From Galbula dea (Eukaryota > Chordata > Aves > Piciformes > Galbulidae), in assembly GCA_013399015.1 (NCBI GenBank), contig VWZX01006239.1, positions 438,157 to 502,156 on the forward strand: a stretch of DNA of 64,000 bases, in the 5' to 3' direction. Below the pieces are notes generated by a model. That model was not told the DNA's origin. It made no database searches and saw only the letters and a program-made list of their open reading frames with translations. Shown piece after piece: positions 13,326-24,052 of the stretch. How positions within the stretch are numbered: position 1 is the first letter of the stretch; each line of letters starts with the position of its first letter. Position numbers and translations under genes: made by a program.

Positions 13326-14144
13326 CTATGCCTTTTTTTTTTCCCTCAAACTATGACCTTTAAGCTATTGAAATAATGCTTTGCTAAAACTTGGCTTTAA
13401 AAACCAATAATTAGCACAAATTGATGACCATAGTTCTTAAAAGTTAGGCTGAAACACAAGAGAAGACTTAGGAGTCTAAGTCATTTTTTATCCAGTTTTT
13501 CTCTACAGTTCAGACATAGAACAGCTGTGGGATCCTTCACCACATGTAGAAAGCAATGTCATAAGTCATCTAGAAGTGCTAAATTTATAAATCTGAAATT
13601 ATTATTCAAAGCTATGTTTGTGATTTGGTGGCAGTCTAGGATGATCAGTGGCCATTTCCCTAAGGGAGCTGTAGAAGTGCTTTTCTCAGCTCGGACTCTA
13701 TATTTGCACTTGACTAAAGATCCTGGATGGCAATTCAGTTCCTCTTATTCTCTTCCAGGCTTTCATTAGAGCTTGTCTTGGGGGAATCAACTACATCATC
13801 TGTTGAGATCTGTTCCAGCCCTGCAATGTAACATCATTCTTAATGTCCTTGGCTTGTGTATGCACTCCTGATTTTGCTTTAGGGCGAACTTGTTCCTCTT
13901 TTCATCCTTGGTTATGTTGCAATGTATGCCTAAATGCTGGAGTCTTCTTTCATTTCTTTGCCAAGGGCAACATATAAATCTTTTTAAAAAATAGAACCAG
14001 TCTCAAAATTAGGAAGTTGCTGTGAAAGAGCACTCAGAAAAATTCTTTCTAATGCAGTCCTTTTTCACCAACAGATCTCCAGAAATCTTCTCTAAAACTT
14101 ATCACGACTGCCTTTTGCAGTTTCAGTGCTCCATTGAGTGGGCT

Positions 14145-14212
14145 GCATTGACACAGCCCGGGACTTGTAGGTTGGAATCTCATCTTCCTCTGCCACTAAC
14201 TGGGAAGGTTCT
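14145..14212 (+). repeat. Possible MIR/tRNA-SINE-like relic
   Basis: The stretch ggacttgtaggttggaatct followed by cctctgccactaactggg resembles the MIR segment gacctgggttcaaatcc...ctctgccacttactagc. Weak similarity seen by eye. Confidence 0.3.
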
Positions 14213-14278
14213 AAATTGAGAGTTTTGATACTTTTTTGCATTTTCATTGTATGTTGCTTGTGTAATTTTGTTAGGTAT

Positions 14279-14299
14279 ACTGGACAACAATTGTCCAGT
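14279..14299. repeat. Perfect 9-bp inverted repeat with 3-nt spacer
   Basis: ACTGGACAA, spacer CAA, then TTGTCCAGT. Both arms match exactly. It could form a short hairpin or bind a symmetric dimer; no function is known. Confidence 0.8.
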
Positions 14300-15305
14300 G
14301 GCTCAAGTAGCTTTTGTTGTATTTTAGATTTACTTAATGTGTGTGCATATTTTTTCTCTTGTGTTTCCCTCCCCATGCACACACACACTTTACTTGTCTA
14401 CCCACTTCAAACTCTCTTCTTGTATTTGCTTTCTTTTCTTTCAAACCTATGTAGTGTAAATTCTGTTAGAATCAATAAGGTAAAGGTATCTGCTTAACAA
14501 GATCTTCACAATGGTGGAATTGAGTAGCTGTTCATTTATTTTGGAGAACTGAGACCTCTTCAATTTGTTGTAGAAGATTTTGAGCTCTGACTTGATTATG
14601 CCTGTTTACCTTGGTTATTTTTTCTTACTGATTTATTAATTATTTGTGTATAATATTTATTTGGGGAAGATGAATGCTGCATTTGGTTTTCTGTGTCACA
14701 TAGGTAACCATATACTAGGTAGGTAAGCAACTGAGAGCAAAAGACTCTGTTTTGTGCAGCCAGTCAGGCTTTCAAAAATAGCTCAGCAGCCACACATGAA
14801 AACCAGAATTCAGAAAGAGCTCACATTCTGGGTGCATGTTGATTGCTAAGCTCCTGTGAAAATCTGTCCACAAACACCACAAAGAAACATTTAGGTGCTG
14901 AGCACTTGTAAAAATCTGATTCCCTGTGTGTAGCTGCTGCTCAACCCACATACGTAGCAAGGAAGAAGAGGATGGTCTGAATTCTGAAGAAACACTGTCT
15001 TTTCAGCTCCTTTGAAGAAGTTACACAGGGGTGGAAACTTTGCAGCACAGCTACAGTGACTTCCAGGAAGACTCAGACTGTTAAATTGTATGGGCATTTT
15101 TGAGAGGCTACATGTTAATAACATGTGAAAATAAGTAATGGCCAAATTAATTCTGTCTTGTTATTAACAACAACTTTGAAAAACTCTCTTTCACATTCAG
15201 AAGAGGATTTTAAACCTTAAGTTTGAAAAACATACAGAAACTAGTTTTAGTATATCATGTTGATTCCATAAGTAATAATCTGATACTCTCTTTTTCTTAA
15301 ACATA

Positions 15306-16350
15306 GGTTCATAGATTCATTCACAGAATGGCCCAGGTTGGAAGGGACCTTAAAGATCATCTAGCTCCAACTCCTCGTCCATGGGCAGAGTTGCCACCCA
15401 CTAGAACAAGTTGTCCAAGGCCACATCCAATCTGGCCTTGAATACTGCCAGGGATGGGGCATCCACAGCCTCTCTGGGCAACCTGTTCCAGTGCCTCACC
15501 ACTCTCTGGGTAAAGATATTTTTCCTAAGATCTAATCTAAATCTCTCCTCCTTCAGTTTGAAGCCGTTCCCCCTTGTCCTACTGCTTCCTACTTGGGCAA
15601 AGAGTCTCTCAGCCTCCCTTTTATGTATAGAAAGGCTGCTATAAGGTCCCCCTGAAGCCTTCTCTTCTCCAGGCTGAACACTCCCAACTCTCTCAGCCTG
15701 TCCTCACAGGGGAGGTGCTCCAGCCCTCTAATCATCTTTGTGGCCCTCCTCTGGACCCACTCTAAAGGTCCACATCTTTCTTATGTTGAGGACCCCAGAA
15801 TTGGATACAATACTCCAGGTGGGGTCTCATGAGGGCAGAGTAGAGAGGCAGAATCACCTCCCTCGACTTTCTGGTCACTCCTCTCCTGATGCAGATGAGG
15901 TTGACTTTCTGGGCTGCAAGTGCTCATTGCTGGCTCATATCCAGCTTTTCATTCACCATGAACCCCAAGTCTTTCTCTGCAGGGCTGCTTTCAATATTTT
16001 CATTTTCTAGACTGTACTCATGCCTAGGATTGCCCTGTCCCAAGTGCAGGACCTTACACTTGGACTTGTTGAATCTCATATGGTTCTTGTGGGCCCACTT
16101 TTCAAGTTGGACCAAGTCCCTCTGGATGGCTTCCTGTCCTTTGGTGTATAAACTGCACCACTCAGCTTTATGTAATCTGCAGACTTGCTGAGGGTGCACT
16201 TCATCCCACTGTCTATGTCATTGATGAAGATGTTGAAGGGCACCAGTCCCAAGACAGAGCAGTGACGGACACTACTCACCACCGGTCTCCAGCCAGACAT
16301 AGAGCCATTGACTGCAACTCTCTGGCCACATCCACTGAGCCAATTTCAAT
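15306..16350 (-). mobile_element. CR1 LINE, about 1-kb 3' part including end of reverse transcriptase
   Basis: The + strand starts with a degraded antisense CR1 tail (ttcatagattcattcacagaatgg) and the diagnostic cccaggttggaagggacc block. It then runs antisense through the C-terminal domain into the reverse transcriptase. On the minus strand, broken frames show RT pieces: a LGLVPFNIFINDID-like block, a degenerate catalytic box in which the usual FADD reads SADY, then MRFNKSKCKVLHLGQGNP. Stops and frameshifts show it is dead. It is the longest CR1 here and sits antisense in intron 2 of the gene. The 5' edge is approximate because similarity fades after 16345. Confidence 0.93.
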
Positions 16351-16907
16351 CAGCTGCTGAAACAAGATTGTGCCCTATGTGATATTTAGTTCTGCAGGTG
16401 TTTTAAGGGTCAATGGAAAAAAACCCTCCCACGCTGGTGATGAGGATTTCCTCTGTAGCATTCTTGGGTAGGGCTCTGGTAAATGCTAAATCAGACAGAC
16501 ACAAGTAACTCTCCTCCTTGGCATTGTTAGAGCTCCCTTATACCCTCAGTGAGTTAGCAGTACATAGAGCAGAAATAGTGCATCCAGTATATGCAGCAAC
16601 AGTTCATATCAATCAAGTGTGATATCTGGCTCCTGATTTTCTCTTCTGTGTGTATTTTTTATTATAGCACAGCAACTTCCTGCTTTACACTGTGGTGGTT
16701 ATTGGAATCCACCTCTTGAAATTTGACAAAAGCAGTTGGGGCAGCAATTATGTTTTCTTGTTCCACATTAAAATCCCCTGCCTCCAGAATTAAGTAAAAA
16801 TCTAGCAGTCATTAACATTTTAAAGCTTGCTACTCATAATTCATCAGCTCTCATAATACTCAGTAGAGGGCAGTGCTTACACTACACATATGCATTCTAA
16901 TAAAGTG

Positions 16908-17654
16908 TGTCGAGGGTCAAGGCTGGGCTGACCACTAACCCAACGACAGACGCTCCCTGTTACCCCCTTGCCCCCACCCCAGGAAGGGAAAGAGGATAAA
17001 AAAGAGACAGAGAGACTTGTGGATTGGAAAATAAAACAAGAACTACCTTAATAATAATAATAATGATAAATGAAACATATACAAATATGTACAGAACCTA
17101 ATACTGAACCAACCCCCCCACCCCTTGATGGTAACTACATCACCACTGATACTGTGGCAGAAGGCCTCAGCAGCAGATGAGTCAGGCTCAGGGGCTGCAT
17201 CCTGGTACTGGATGCAGGAACTTAGGGATCACCAAAAGCCAGGAGAAGAAGGAACCAAGAAGGGAGAGCAATCTTGCAAGGGAGAACAATTTAGCAATCA
17301 AGAGCAATCTAGCAAGGGGGAACTGACCCCCAGCTTATATATCGAATATGACGTATATGGGATGGAATACTTTAGTTGGTCAGTTTGGGGTCACCTGTCC
17401 TGTCTGCTCCTCCCTGAGGGTGCAGCCTTTACCCTGCACTCCCTAACATGAGACAGAAGATTTAGCAGTGACTTCGCTTTGCATACCAGTCCCTGGTAGT
17501 ATATCTCAACATTAGGCCTTTTCACTGCCAGAAGCTGGCAGTGTCTATGAAAACATGCTGTTATTCTCTAGAAAGTGCAGTTTCTTAGAGGAGCTTCAAC
17601 TAAAAAGTACAATCACTAAACAAAACTAGTTCTATTCTAACCCAAACCAGGACA
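16908..17654 (-). mobile_element. Solo LTR, ERVL-like avian endogenous retrovirus, 747 bp
   Basis: On the minus strand it begins TGTCCTGGTTTGGG and ends ACCCTCGACA, giving TGTC...GACA termini. It is flanked by an exact 5-bp target duplication, AAGTG, at 16903-16907 and 17655-17659; 5 bp suits ERVL-type integration. The minus strand has a promoter-like part: a CRE-like site (complement of TGACGTA at 17349-17355) and a TATA-like GATATATAAG near 17333-17343. An ATT-rich run near 17050-17070 and a T-rich stretch follow, as in the common bird LTRs with this start. Three 18-bp repeats lie at 17261-17314. There is no internal retroviral sequence on either side, so it arose by LTR-LTR recombination. 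A 108-codon + strand frame inside it is spurious. Confidence 0.9.
17261..17314. repeat. Three tandem 18-bp repeats inside the solo LTR
   Basis: Copies at 17261-17278, 17279-17296 and 17297-17314, consensus AGGGAGAGCAATCTAGCA, with few differences between copies. A partial fourth copy follows. They lie just downstream of the TATA-like element in the LTR's own orientation. Confidence 0.8.
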
Positions 17655-17744
17655 AAGTGTTATTTACTTGGCAGTGTTTTTGAAGCATCAGCTAATTCAT
17701 TGTCACAATACTAGTAAAGCAGATTACAGGATTGATTTTTGAAA

Positions 17745-17825
17745 GGTGAAGACTGGGGATACTGAAGTGGCTTGTCCAAGGCCACAGAAGTTGTCTATTC
17801 CAGAGAGAGAACAGGATCTGACCAA
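17745..17825 (+). repeat. MIR/CORE-SINE-like relic
   Basis: Contains actgaagtggcttgtccaag followed by gccacagaagttg, matching the MIR core (actgaggc...gtgacttgcccaaggtcacacagc) with scattered changes. The best MIR-like match in the window, about 90 bp downstream of the LTR. Confidence 0.5.
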
Positions 17826-18446
17826 AGTCCATTTCTTGGAGCAGTTGACTGAAATGGGAACTTTAATACCTACACTTTCTGGGAAGACAAAGTCCTAAGA
17901 GTTTCAAGTCCTACAGTTCTTGCATAAAGCTGTTCTCTGAAACGACCTTTTACTCTTGGTTTCTCAAGCACATTGGGAAAAATGCTACTATCACCTCAGT
18001 ATATCTGTAGTGACTTCAATCATATTTCTTAAGTGTAGTCAGCTTCTAACTGACTGTATGCATGCATCCCTTATCATTTCAAGTTACCACAAGAACCTCA
18101 CAAACCACAATTAGCTGAGGACAGGACCCTCTGATGCATTGCACCTTGCATAGTCATTTTCATGGGCTGCCTAAAGAGCTTTCCCACAATGTATTTTTCT
18201 TCAGAAACTGACAGCTTGTCCGCCATGTATTCCTGTTTGAGTCATTTGGGGGTTTGAGGGTGGGCATGCTGAAATATCCTACTTTGACATTTTCCAAATG
18301 AGATTTTATTGATGGCCTGAAATGCTTTCTTGTTTCTGAAAAATATTACCCTGTACTAAAAAGGAGAGTTGAAAAAAGTTGAAAGCAGAATAAAACCGTT
18401 TGAAATTGTAGAAACAAAATGTTCCAGTTCAACATGATCCAAAATA

Positions 18447-18538
18447 TTTCTGGGGAATTACCATTTTGATGGGCTTATCCTTTTAGAAACTGTTTCTGGG
18501 GAATTACCATTTTGATGGGCTTATCCTTTAAGAAACAC
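18447..18538. repeat. 46-bp tandem duplication (two copies)
   Basis: Copies at 18447-18492 and 18493-18538 begin tttctggggaattaccattt and differ at only about three positions near their ends. High identity implies a recent duplication in otherwise unique intronic DNA. Confidence 0.9.
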
Positions 18539-19761
18539 CAAATCCATTGCAAATAGCCATTTCTGCTTTGATGGCTGACTGAGAAGGGTATGAAATGTCA
18601 CTCAGAATGCTCTGTTCAAAAATCCTTTCAGTCCCATTCCTCACTCTACATGGAAAACCTTGTTTTGACATCACAAGTTCTCTCAGGTATGTTGCTTCCC
18701 AGCACAAGAGACTGTATGCATTGAGTTTCCTGATAGAGGATCATGTCTGAGGCATTTTTACAACAGGTTATTCTGCTTGGCAAATAGGATTATGGAGTAA
18801 AAGAAGGAGCACAAACGTGTGAAATGTCAGTCTTCCTGGAAGGGAATTTGAGGTGGAAGCCAGTTGTGAGTCTTATGTAACTGTGAGTGAGAGCTGAGAG
18901 GCCTATTTTATAATTACACTAACTAGAACAGCTAGTTAATGACTTAATCTGCTGATCTGGTCCTATGAGATTTATACAATAGTGTTCCTATGAAAGAGTA
19001 AGATGTTAGGAACTTTTTGCTCAGAAGTGCAAGGTAAGTATCTACTAGATTGTTTTCACTAGACAGTATTTTTGCACAAAGAACTTGGATATCTCAGTCA
19101 CTCAACTCAAAGTGCTAGATCCAAGGTTTTCAAGGACTACAAATTATTTGGGGGGATCTTGATTTTGCTCCCATAAAAAGAACTATGATGGAATTTACAT
19201 GGCAAACCTGGACATCCAGTGCCCTGGAGGCACCCTAGACCATCACTTCCAACTACTGCTTCACAACACCATGTATCTCCTCTGGGTCCTGTGCTATAAA
19301 AGGTTGTATCAGATACCTTAAAGCATCTCAGATAGCTCTAAATATCAGTACGGGTGATCAACTAAATTAAGTCAACACTGTTTTTCCTTACACTACCAGG
19401 AAACAAAAATCTTCAAAGACATTCAGAGATGGACATATGAAACAGAGGCATGCCAAAGCAGAGGCACTCAGAATCACTACATTCCACTTGAGAAATCTTT
19501 GAGCTTGCACAGATTCAACTGTCAACAGTGTATGTTTCTTGCTGTTGGGACTAAGAGCTGCTAGCATGATAACAAGGAAGTGTATGAACAAGAGAGATCT
19601 CATGGTTACAGAAAGCAAGCTTGATGACGCCAGCATAACCACAGAAGAGTTTTGTATGTTGCCCAGTGGTAGCCTGACACTTAGTTGTTTTCTTTAGCAG
19701 CAGCAATCTGGGTTAGCAGCTCATCAGAGAAAGCACACAGGAGCTAGACAGCATGATCCAA

Positions 19762-19797
19762 AACCAAAAAAAAAACCAAACCAAACAAAACAAAGGG
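19762..19797. repeat. A-rich simple sequence (AAACC/AAAAC)n
   Basis: An A-rich run interrupted by CC and single C. No LINE or processed-gene body was found directly next to it. Confidence 0.6.
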
Positions 19798-21266
19798 ATA
19801 TATTTTAACTTCAGTTTCTTCTGTTTTATAATGTACATAACCACAGAACATTTTTGCAGCTTCTTTGCAGGTTCCCAGGAGAGCAGCTGCTTTATTGTAG
19901 TGTAAGCTTTCTTACTATCCAGGTACTTTCAGTTTTTCTCTGTCCATCTGTCTTTCAGAGCTACATTCTTTCCACATGTTATGAGTATTCCATCTTGTGT
20001 CAGTCCTTAACAGTCTAGAACAAGTCTTCATCTTGGGCCACCTCTCAAGCATGATTTTTGGGTTGCATTTGGCCATTTGTGATGCTTTTCCCTTCTCTTC
20101 TAGTTTTGCAAGTTTTAAAGGTCAGAAGATTTTATCAGTCTGATGCTTCAGAGTACATAATGTATTCTAATAGCTCCAAAGTTTTATAGTTATTATGTGA
20201 GTTAACTCCAAATAAGCTTATAAAATGTTGCAAGTTAATATGGGGCTTCTTGTGTTCTCCTCATCTCTATGATGCTCAGAGCAGAGAGCAGATTTGTTCC
20301 TTGCTCAGCCAACTATTTGGCAAATCTTGAATTCAGGAATAACTTCATGCTGAGAAAACACTGTTGTGTTGGGGTTTTAGATTGTTTTGCTTTTTAGTGT
20401 TCATGGATTATCTCTCAGAATTCATATTGGTACTTTTATATTTTCTTTAATTTTGTCCATCTCTGCTTCATCTTACAACAATTACTATCAATCTTTTTTT
20501 GCCATGTTACCTCAGATAAGTAGAATTTTTAACTCATCTCTTTAAGGAAGTTTCTTTTTGAATTTCCCATTAAAACATAGCATCAGAATTAACAAAAAGC
20601 TTTCATTTTCCAAGACATGGCACATGATGTCTCAGTCCACTGGTGTACTCGAGCTTGAATTTAGGTTGGTATGTCTAAGCAGTGTTAATAATATTGCATA
20701 TACATGTAAATACCTTTTTAATAGATTCTAGGAGAAATTTAGTCACCTGGGAAATAATTTGTGTTTTAGACCAGGTGAAATCACACCTGTTGGCCTAAAG
20801 CCTGCTACTTGAATTCCATATTTGAAGCTGAAATTTAAATATGATTTAAATCTGTATCATATTTTTAAAGAATATTTCCTTGCTTTTTATGTTGCATTGG
20901 AACACTCTGATTGCATTTGTTCTTTGAGATTAATCATAAATATACTAAAGATACTCAACTTAAGCAACTGGGGGGGAAAAAAAAAAGATTGTCACTAGAG
21001 AACTCTTTTTTCACTATGTCTAACCAAAGATTTTGGGTCAGATTATCAGCTAGATCATCATAAAGTTGTTTCACTGATCTCAAAGAAGCTATGCCAGTTC
21101 ACACAGTCTAAGGACTACTCATTATATAGTGAAGAGATTTTACCCCATCCATCTTTGATAAACACTAGCTATTTTAGAACTGATCTGTAAGTCATATTTC
21201 AAGCCTATAGCCATTTAATTTACCCTTTCTCCACCCTTCATCCCCCCCTTTAACTTTTTCCTTTAG

Positions 21267-21374
21267 CACTCCAAATATCCCTGGATACACTGGCAAGGTT
21301 CATTGGTCAGCAACTCACCCAGCAAATTCTAATCTTCCATCAACACCACCATCAATAATTGCACAAATGCATGG
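21267..21374 (+). CDS. Exon of the same spliced gene, GYTGKVHW motif
   Basis: A 108-nt exon (1 + 35 codons + 2) preceded by a strong pyrimidine tract (aactttttcctttag). In the inherited frame it reads TPNIP, GYTGKVHWSATHPANSNLP, then STPPSIIAQMH. The other two frames hold stops or do not connect. Aromatic/glycine motifs of the GYTG type followed by Pro/Asn/Ser-rich linker recur in small axonemal proteins; FAM166/CIMIP2 proteins share an IPGYTG-like element. That is a family-level analogy, not an assignment. The donor used is GTGGGT at 21375, which makes HG+Y with the next exon. A second GT four bases on (GTATGA at 21379) would put the next exon into a frame with an early TAA. Confidence 0.75.
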
Positions 21375-23373
21375 GTGGGTATGAAGTATATTTCTCAGCT
21401 TGTTCAGAAAGATTATAGGAAAAATCCTAATTGCATTTATTTAGTTTAAAAACAATTAAATGTTAAGCATGACATTCTGTTGGCTTAAAAAATATACACC
21501 AGTTGGGGTTGGATCCTAGCAGGTTTCTGTTAACGCTAATCTGAAATCCTCTTGAGGTTTTAGAGTTTGTAAGGAACATTGTAAGGTATGTTTTGGGCAG
21601 GTACTTTAACACTGAGTTAAATTATGATTTCTGAAGGTGGATTGCTTGTACACTGAGAAATTTTTTCTTTAGCTACAGTTGCTAAATCATGGTTTAAATG
21701 ACTTTTTATTTTGATTGATTGTTCTGTATGGGTTTTGAAAGAGGCCCATGAATGTGAAAGTTAAAAATTCCCCAAATAAAAATGTGTGGTGTTTTATTTC
21801 CAAATTGATGTTGACAGACATTTAAAATAGGTACTTAGTAGTTAAAAAATGGGTGGGTTTACTTAGGAGGCAGTGAGAAGCAAAATCATGCCATGCCCCC
21901 ACACCGATGCAGCCCAAAAACCTGTGACTATGAAATCTTCATAGCCCCATGTCACTGTTGTGGCTGCCTCATGATGTGAATTAGTAATCTTTATTCTCTC
22001 TTGTCCTTCCATACAAGGTTTGTTAAAACTATGAGCCAGTATTACTATTTAGGTGTTCAACTTGTGAGTTTCAAAAGAGCTGGACACTTCAGAACAGCTG
22101 AAAAACCTTTTCCTTTTGTTAGCACAAAGAGCTGCTGAGATTGGCAAAGGACCAGCCCAGCCATTTCTCCCAGGAGCTTCAATCCAGCTTAATAATTGGT
22201 TTGCATCTCTCCTGTACCATTTGGTGCTTTAGATTCTGATTTCTTGTTATCCATAATGATCTAGGACCTAGAGACACTATCCCAATTTTTCACCTTTTCC
22301 TGAGAAATTGAGTTTCCATTAAACTGTTTAATTTACCTTAGAATTGTGTCCCCAACAGATCATGCTGCTTTTTCAGCACTGCCAGAGAAAAGTATCCAGA
22401 AAAGGCTTGAGGAGCTTTCAGGCACTGTCTGGCTTTTGAAGGATTCACCATGTCAACTGTTTCATTGTTGTGCAAAATGTATTAACTTCCATTTCTGCTG
22501 CCCCCATCTATTCACCTCTGCTCTCTTTCTCTTGTGGTTGTACTCAGAAAATAGGCAGTCATCTTTGGTCACAGTTTGCTGTTGACAGGGAATGAAAAGA
22601 TGCAACAGAGTTCCCAGTCTCTATAGACTAATACTGCTGAGCTTGGAGCAGCCTGATGTAAGACTAACTTGTAAATGTAACAGGAAAATAAAAAGGCAAA
22701 AGCATCTTAGAAAAGATTGTTGACAGACTTCAGATCAGATACTGAGGGGTAGGAGGAAGGAAAAAAAAGGCATCACTGTGATCTAAGAAAGGAAAACACG
22801 TCTGTGGCTTCCTTTTATTTTATACAGGTGTTACTGTGGGTGTAGTTCATACTGGATGAAATTTCATAGCATCAATGGATAGCAAGGACAAGATTCTCAT
22901 TCTGTGTTAACAGAGACTTTCCAGAAACAGGACAGAATTTCCTGATTTTTTCGAAGAAGGCTGTATAGGAAACAGGTAGCAAGTGTAATCATACCTAGAC
23001 ATAGTAGATAAGGTTTTACCACCCTTTTTCTAGCTCAGTGGTTCATTCCCCTGAGGGTAGTACCTCTGGTTGCAAAATTATAACAGTCCTATTTTCCTTT
23101 CTCTGGGCCTACTTGTGAAGTAAGACAATGTTCACTGACTTAAGATGAAGGATCATAGCCCTCTATGAAGCTGTTATGTAAAAGTGTTAGGGATGCTGGG
23201 AATCTCTCCCCAAGATAAGCTGATGATGCCCATAAAAGAGACATGCTTAATATTTTGTTCTTTCCTTTTGTAAAATAAATGATAAAAATTCCTGCTGGTT
23301 TCATTGGTCACAGGTCAAGTTAGACTGCAGTGGAGAGGTGAAGAGAAAAGAGGTTATTCCTGGAATTTTGGGT

Positions 23374-23411
23374 CAGACTACCAGTGTGCTCAGCCAGACT
23401 ACCAGTGTGGA
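23374..23411. repeat. Short 21-bp-period duplication at the CR1 5' junction
   Basis: The motif cagactaccagtgtg occurs at 23374 and again at 23395, just before the CR1 body. It may be insertion-associated repair sequence. Confidence 0.7.
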
Positions 23412-23424
23412 TCTTGAAGGTCCT

Positions 23425-24052
23425 TTCCAGGTGGCCAAGAAGTCCAACTGCATTCTGGCTTGTATCAGGAATAGTGTGGCCAGCAGGAGTAGGGAGGTGA
23501 TCTTGCCACTGTACTTGGCAGTAGTGAGGCCATACCTTGAATACTGTGCACAGTTTTGGTCACCACAGTGTAGGAAGGACATTGAGGTGCTGGAGAGGGT
23601 GCAGAGAAGGGCAACTAGGCTGATCAGGGGTCTGGAAAACAGGCCTTATGAGGAGAGGCTTAGGGAGCTGGGGCTGTTTAGCTTGGAGAAGAGGAGGCTG
23701 AAGGGAGACCTTATCGCTCTCTTCAGTTACCTGAAGGGAGGTTGTAGAGAGGTGAGTGTTGGCCTCTTCTCCCTTGTGACTAGCAACAGGACTAGAGGGA
23801 ATGGGTTCAAGTTGTGCCAGGGCAGGTTTAGATTAGATATTAGGGAAAATTTCTTCACCAAAAGAGTGGTGAGGTATTGGCCCAGGCTGCCCAGGGAAGT
23901 GGTAGAGTCACCATTCCTGGAGGTTTTCAAAACATGGGTAGATGTGGCACTTAGGGGATGGTTAAGGATAAGAGTAGTGTAGGGCTATTGGTTGGACTTG
24001 ATGATCTTGAAGGTCCTTTCCAACTGTGATGATTCTTTGATTCTATGATTCT
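23425..24052 (+). mobile_element. CR1 LINE, 628-bp 3' part
   Basis: It begins with the CR1 segment gtggccaagaagtccaactg and runs through the ORF2 C-terminal region. It ends with the 3'UTR block gatcttgaaggtcctttcca and the tail gattctttgattctatgatt. The frame is open across most of it (SRSREVILPLYLAVVRPYLE, later RLRELGLFSLEKRRLKGDLI) and continues upstream into non-CR1 DNA, giving a 214-codon frame with no gene value. The endonuclease and RT catalytic parts are missing. The intact frame suggests a fairly young copy. It lies in sense orientation in the last intron. Confidence 0.95.

Larger units (their letters stand above)
10023..21266 (+). other. Intron (phase 2), 11.2 kb, with transposon insertions
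   Basis: Between the exons at 9918 and 21267. It contains the antisense CR1 at 15306-16350, the solo LTR at 16908-17654 (also minus), MIR-like relics, a 46-bp tandem duplication (18447-18538) and a 21-bp palindrome (14279-14299). The remaining sequence is AT-rich and unremarkable. No additional exon was needed to keep the frame. Confidence 0.55.

Noticed and set aside
17125..17451. 108-codon + strand frame
   Set aside because: Lies wholly inside the minus-strand solo LTR and consists partly of its 18-bp repeats.
23338..23982. 214-codon open frame as a gene
   Set aside because: Its body is CR1 ORF2 C-terminus. The N-terminal part is just flanking DNA that happens to be open.
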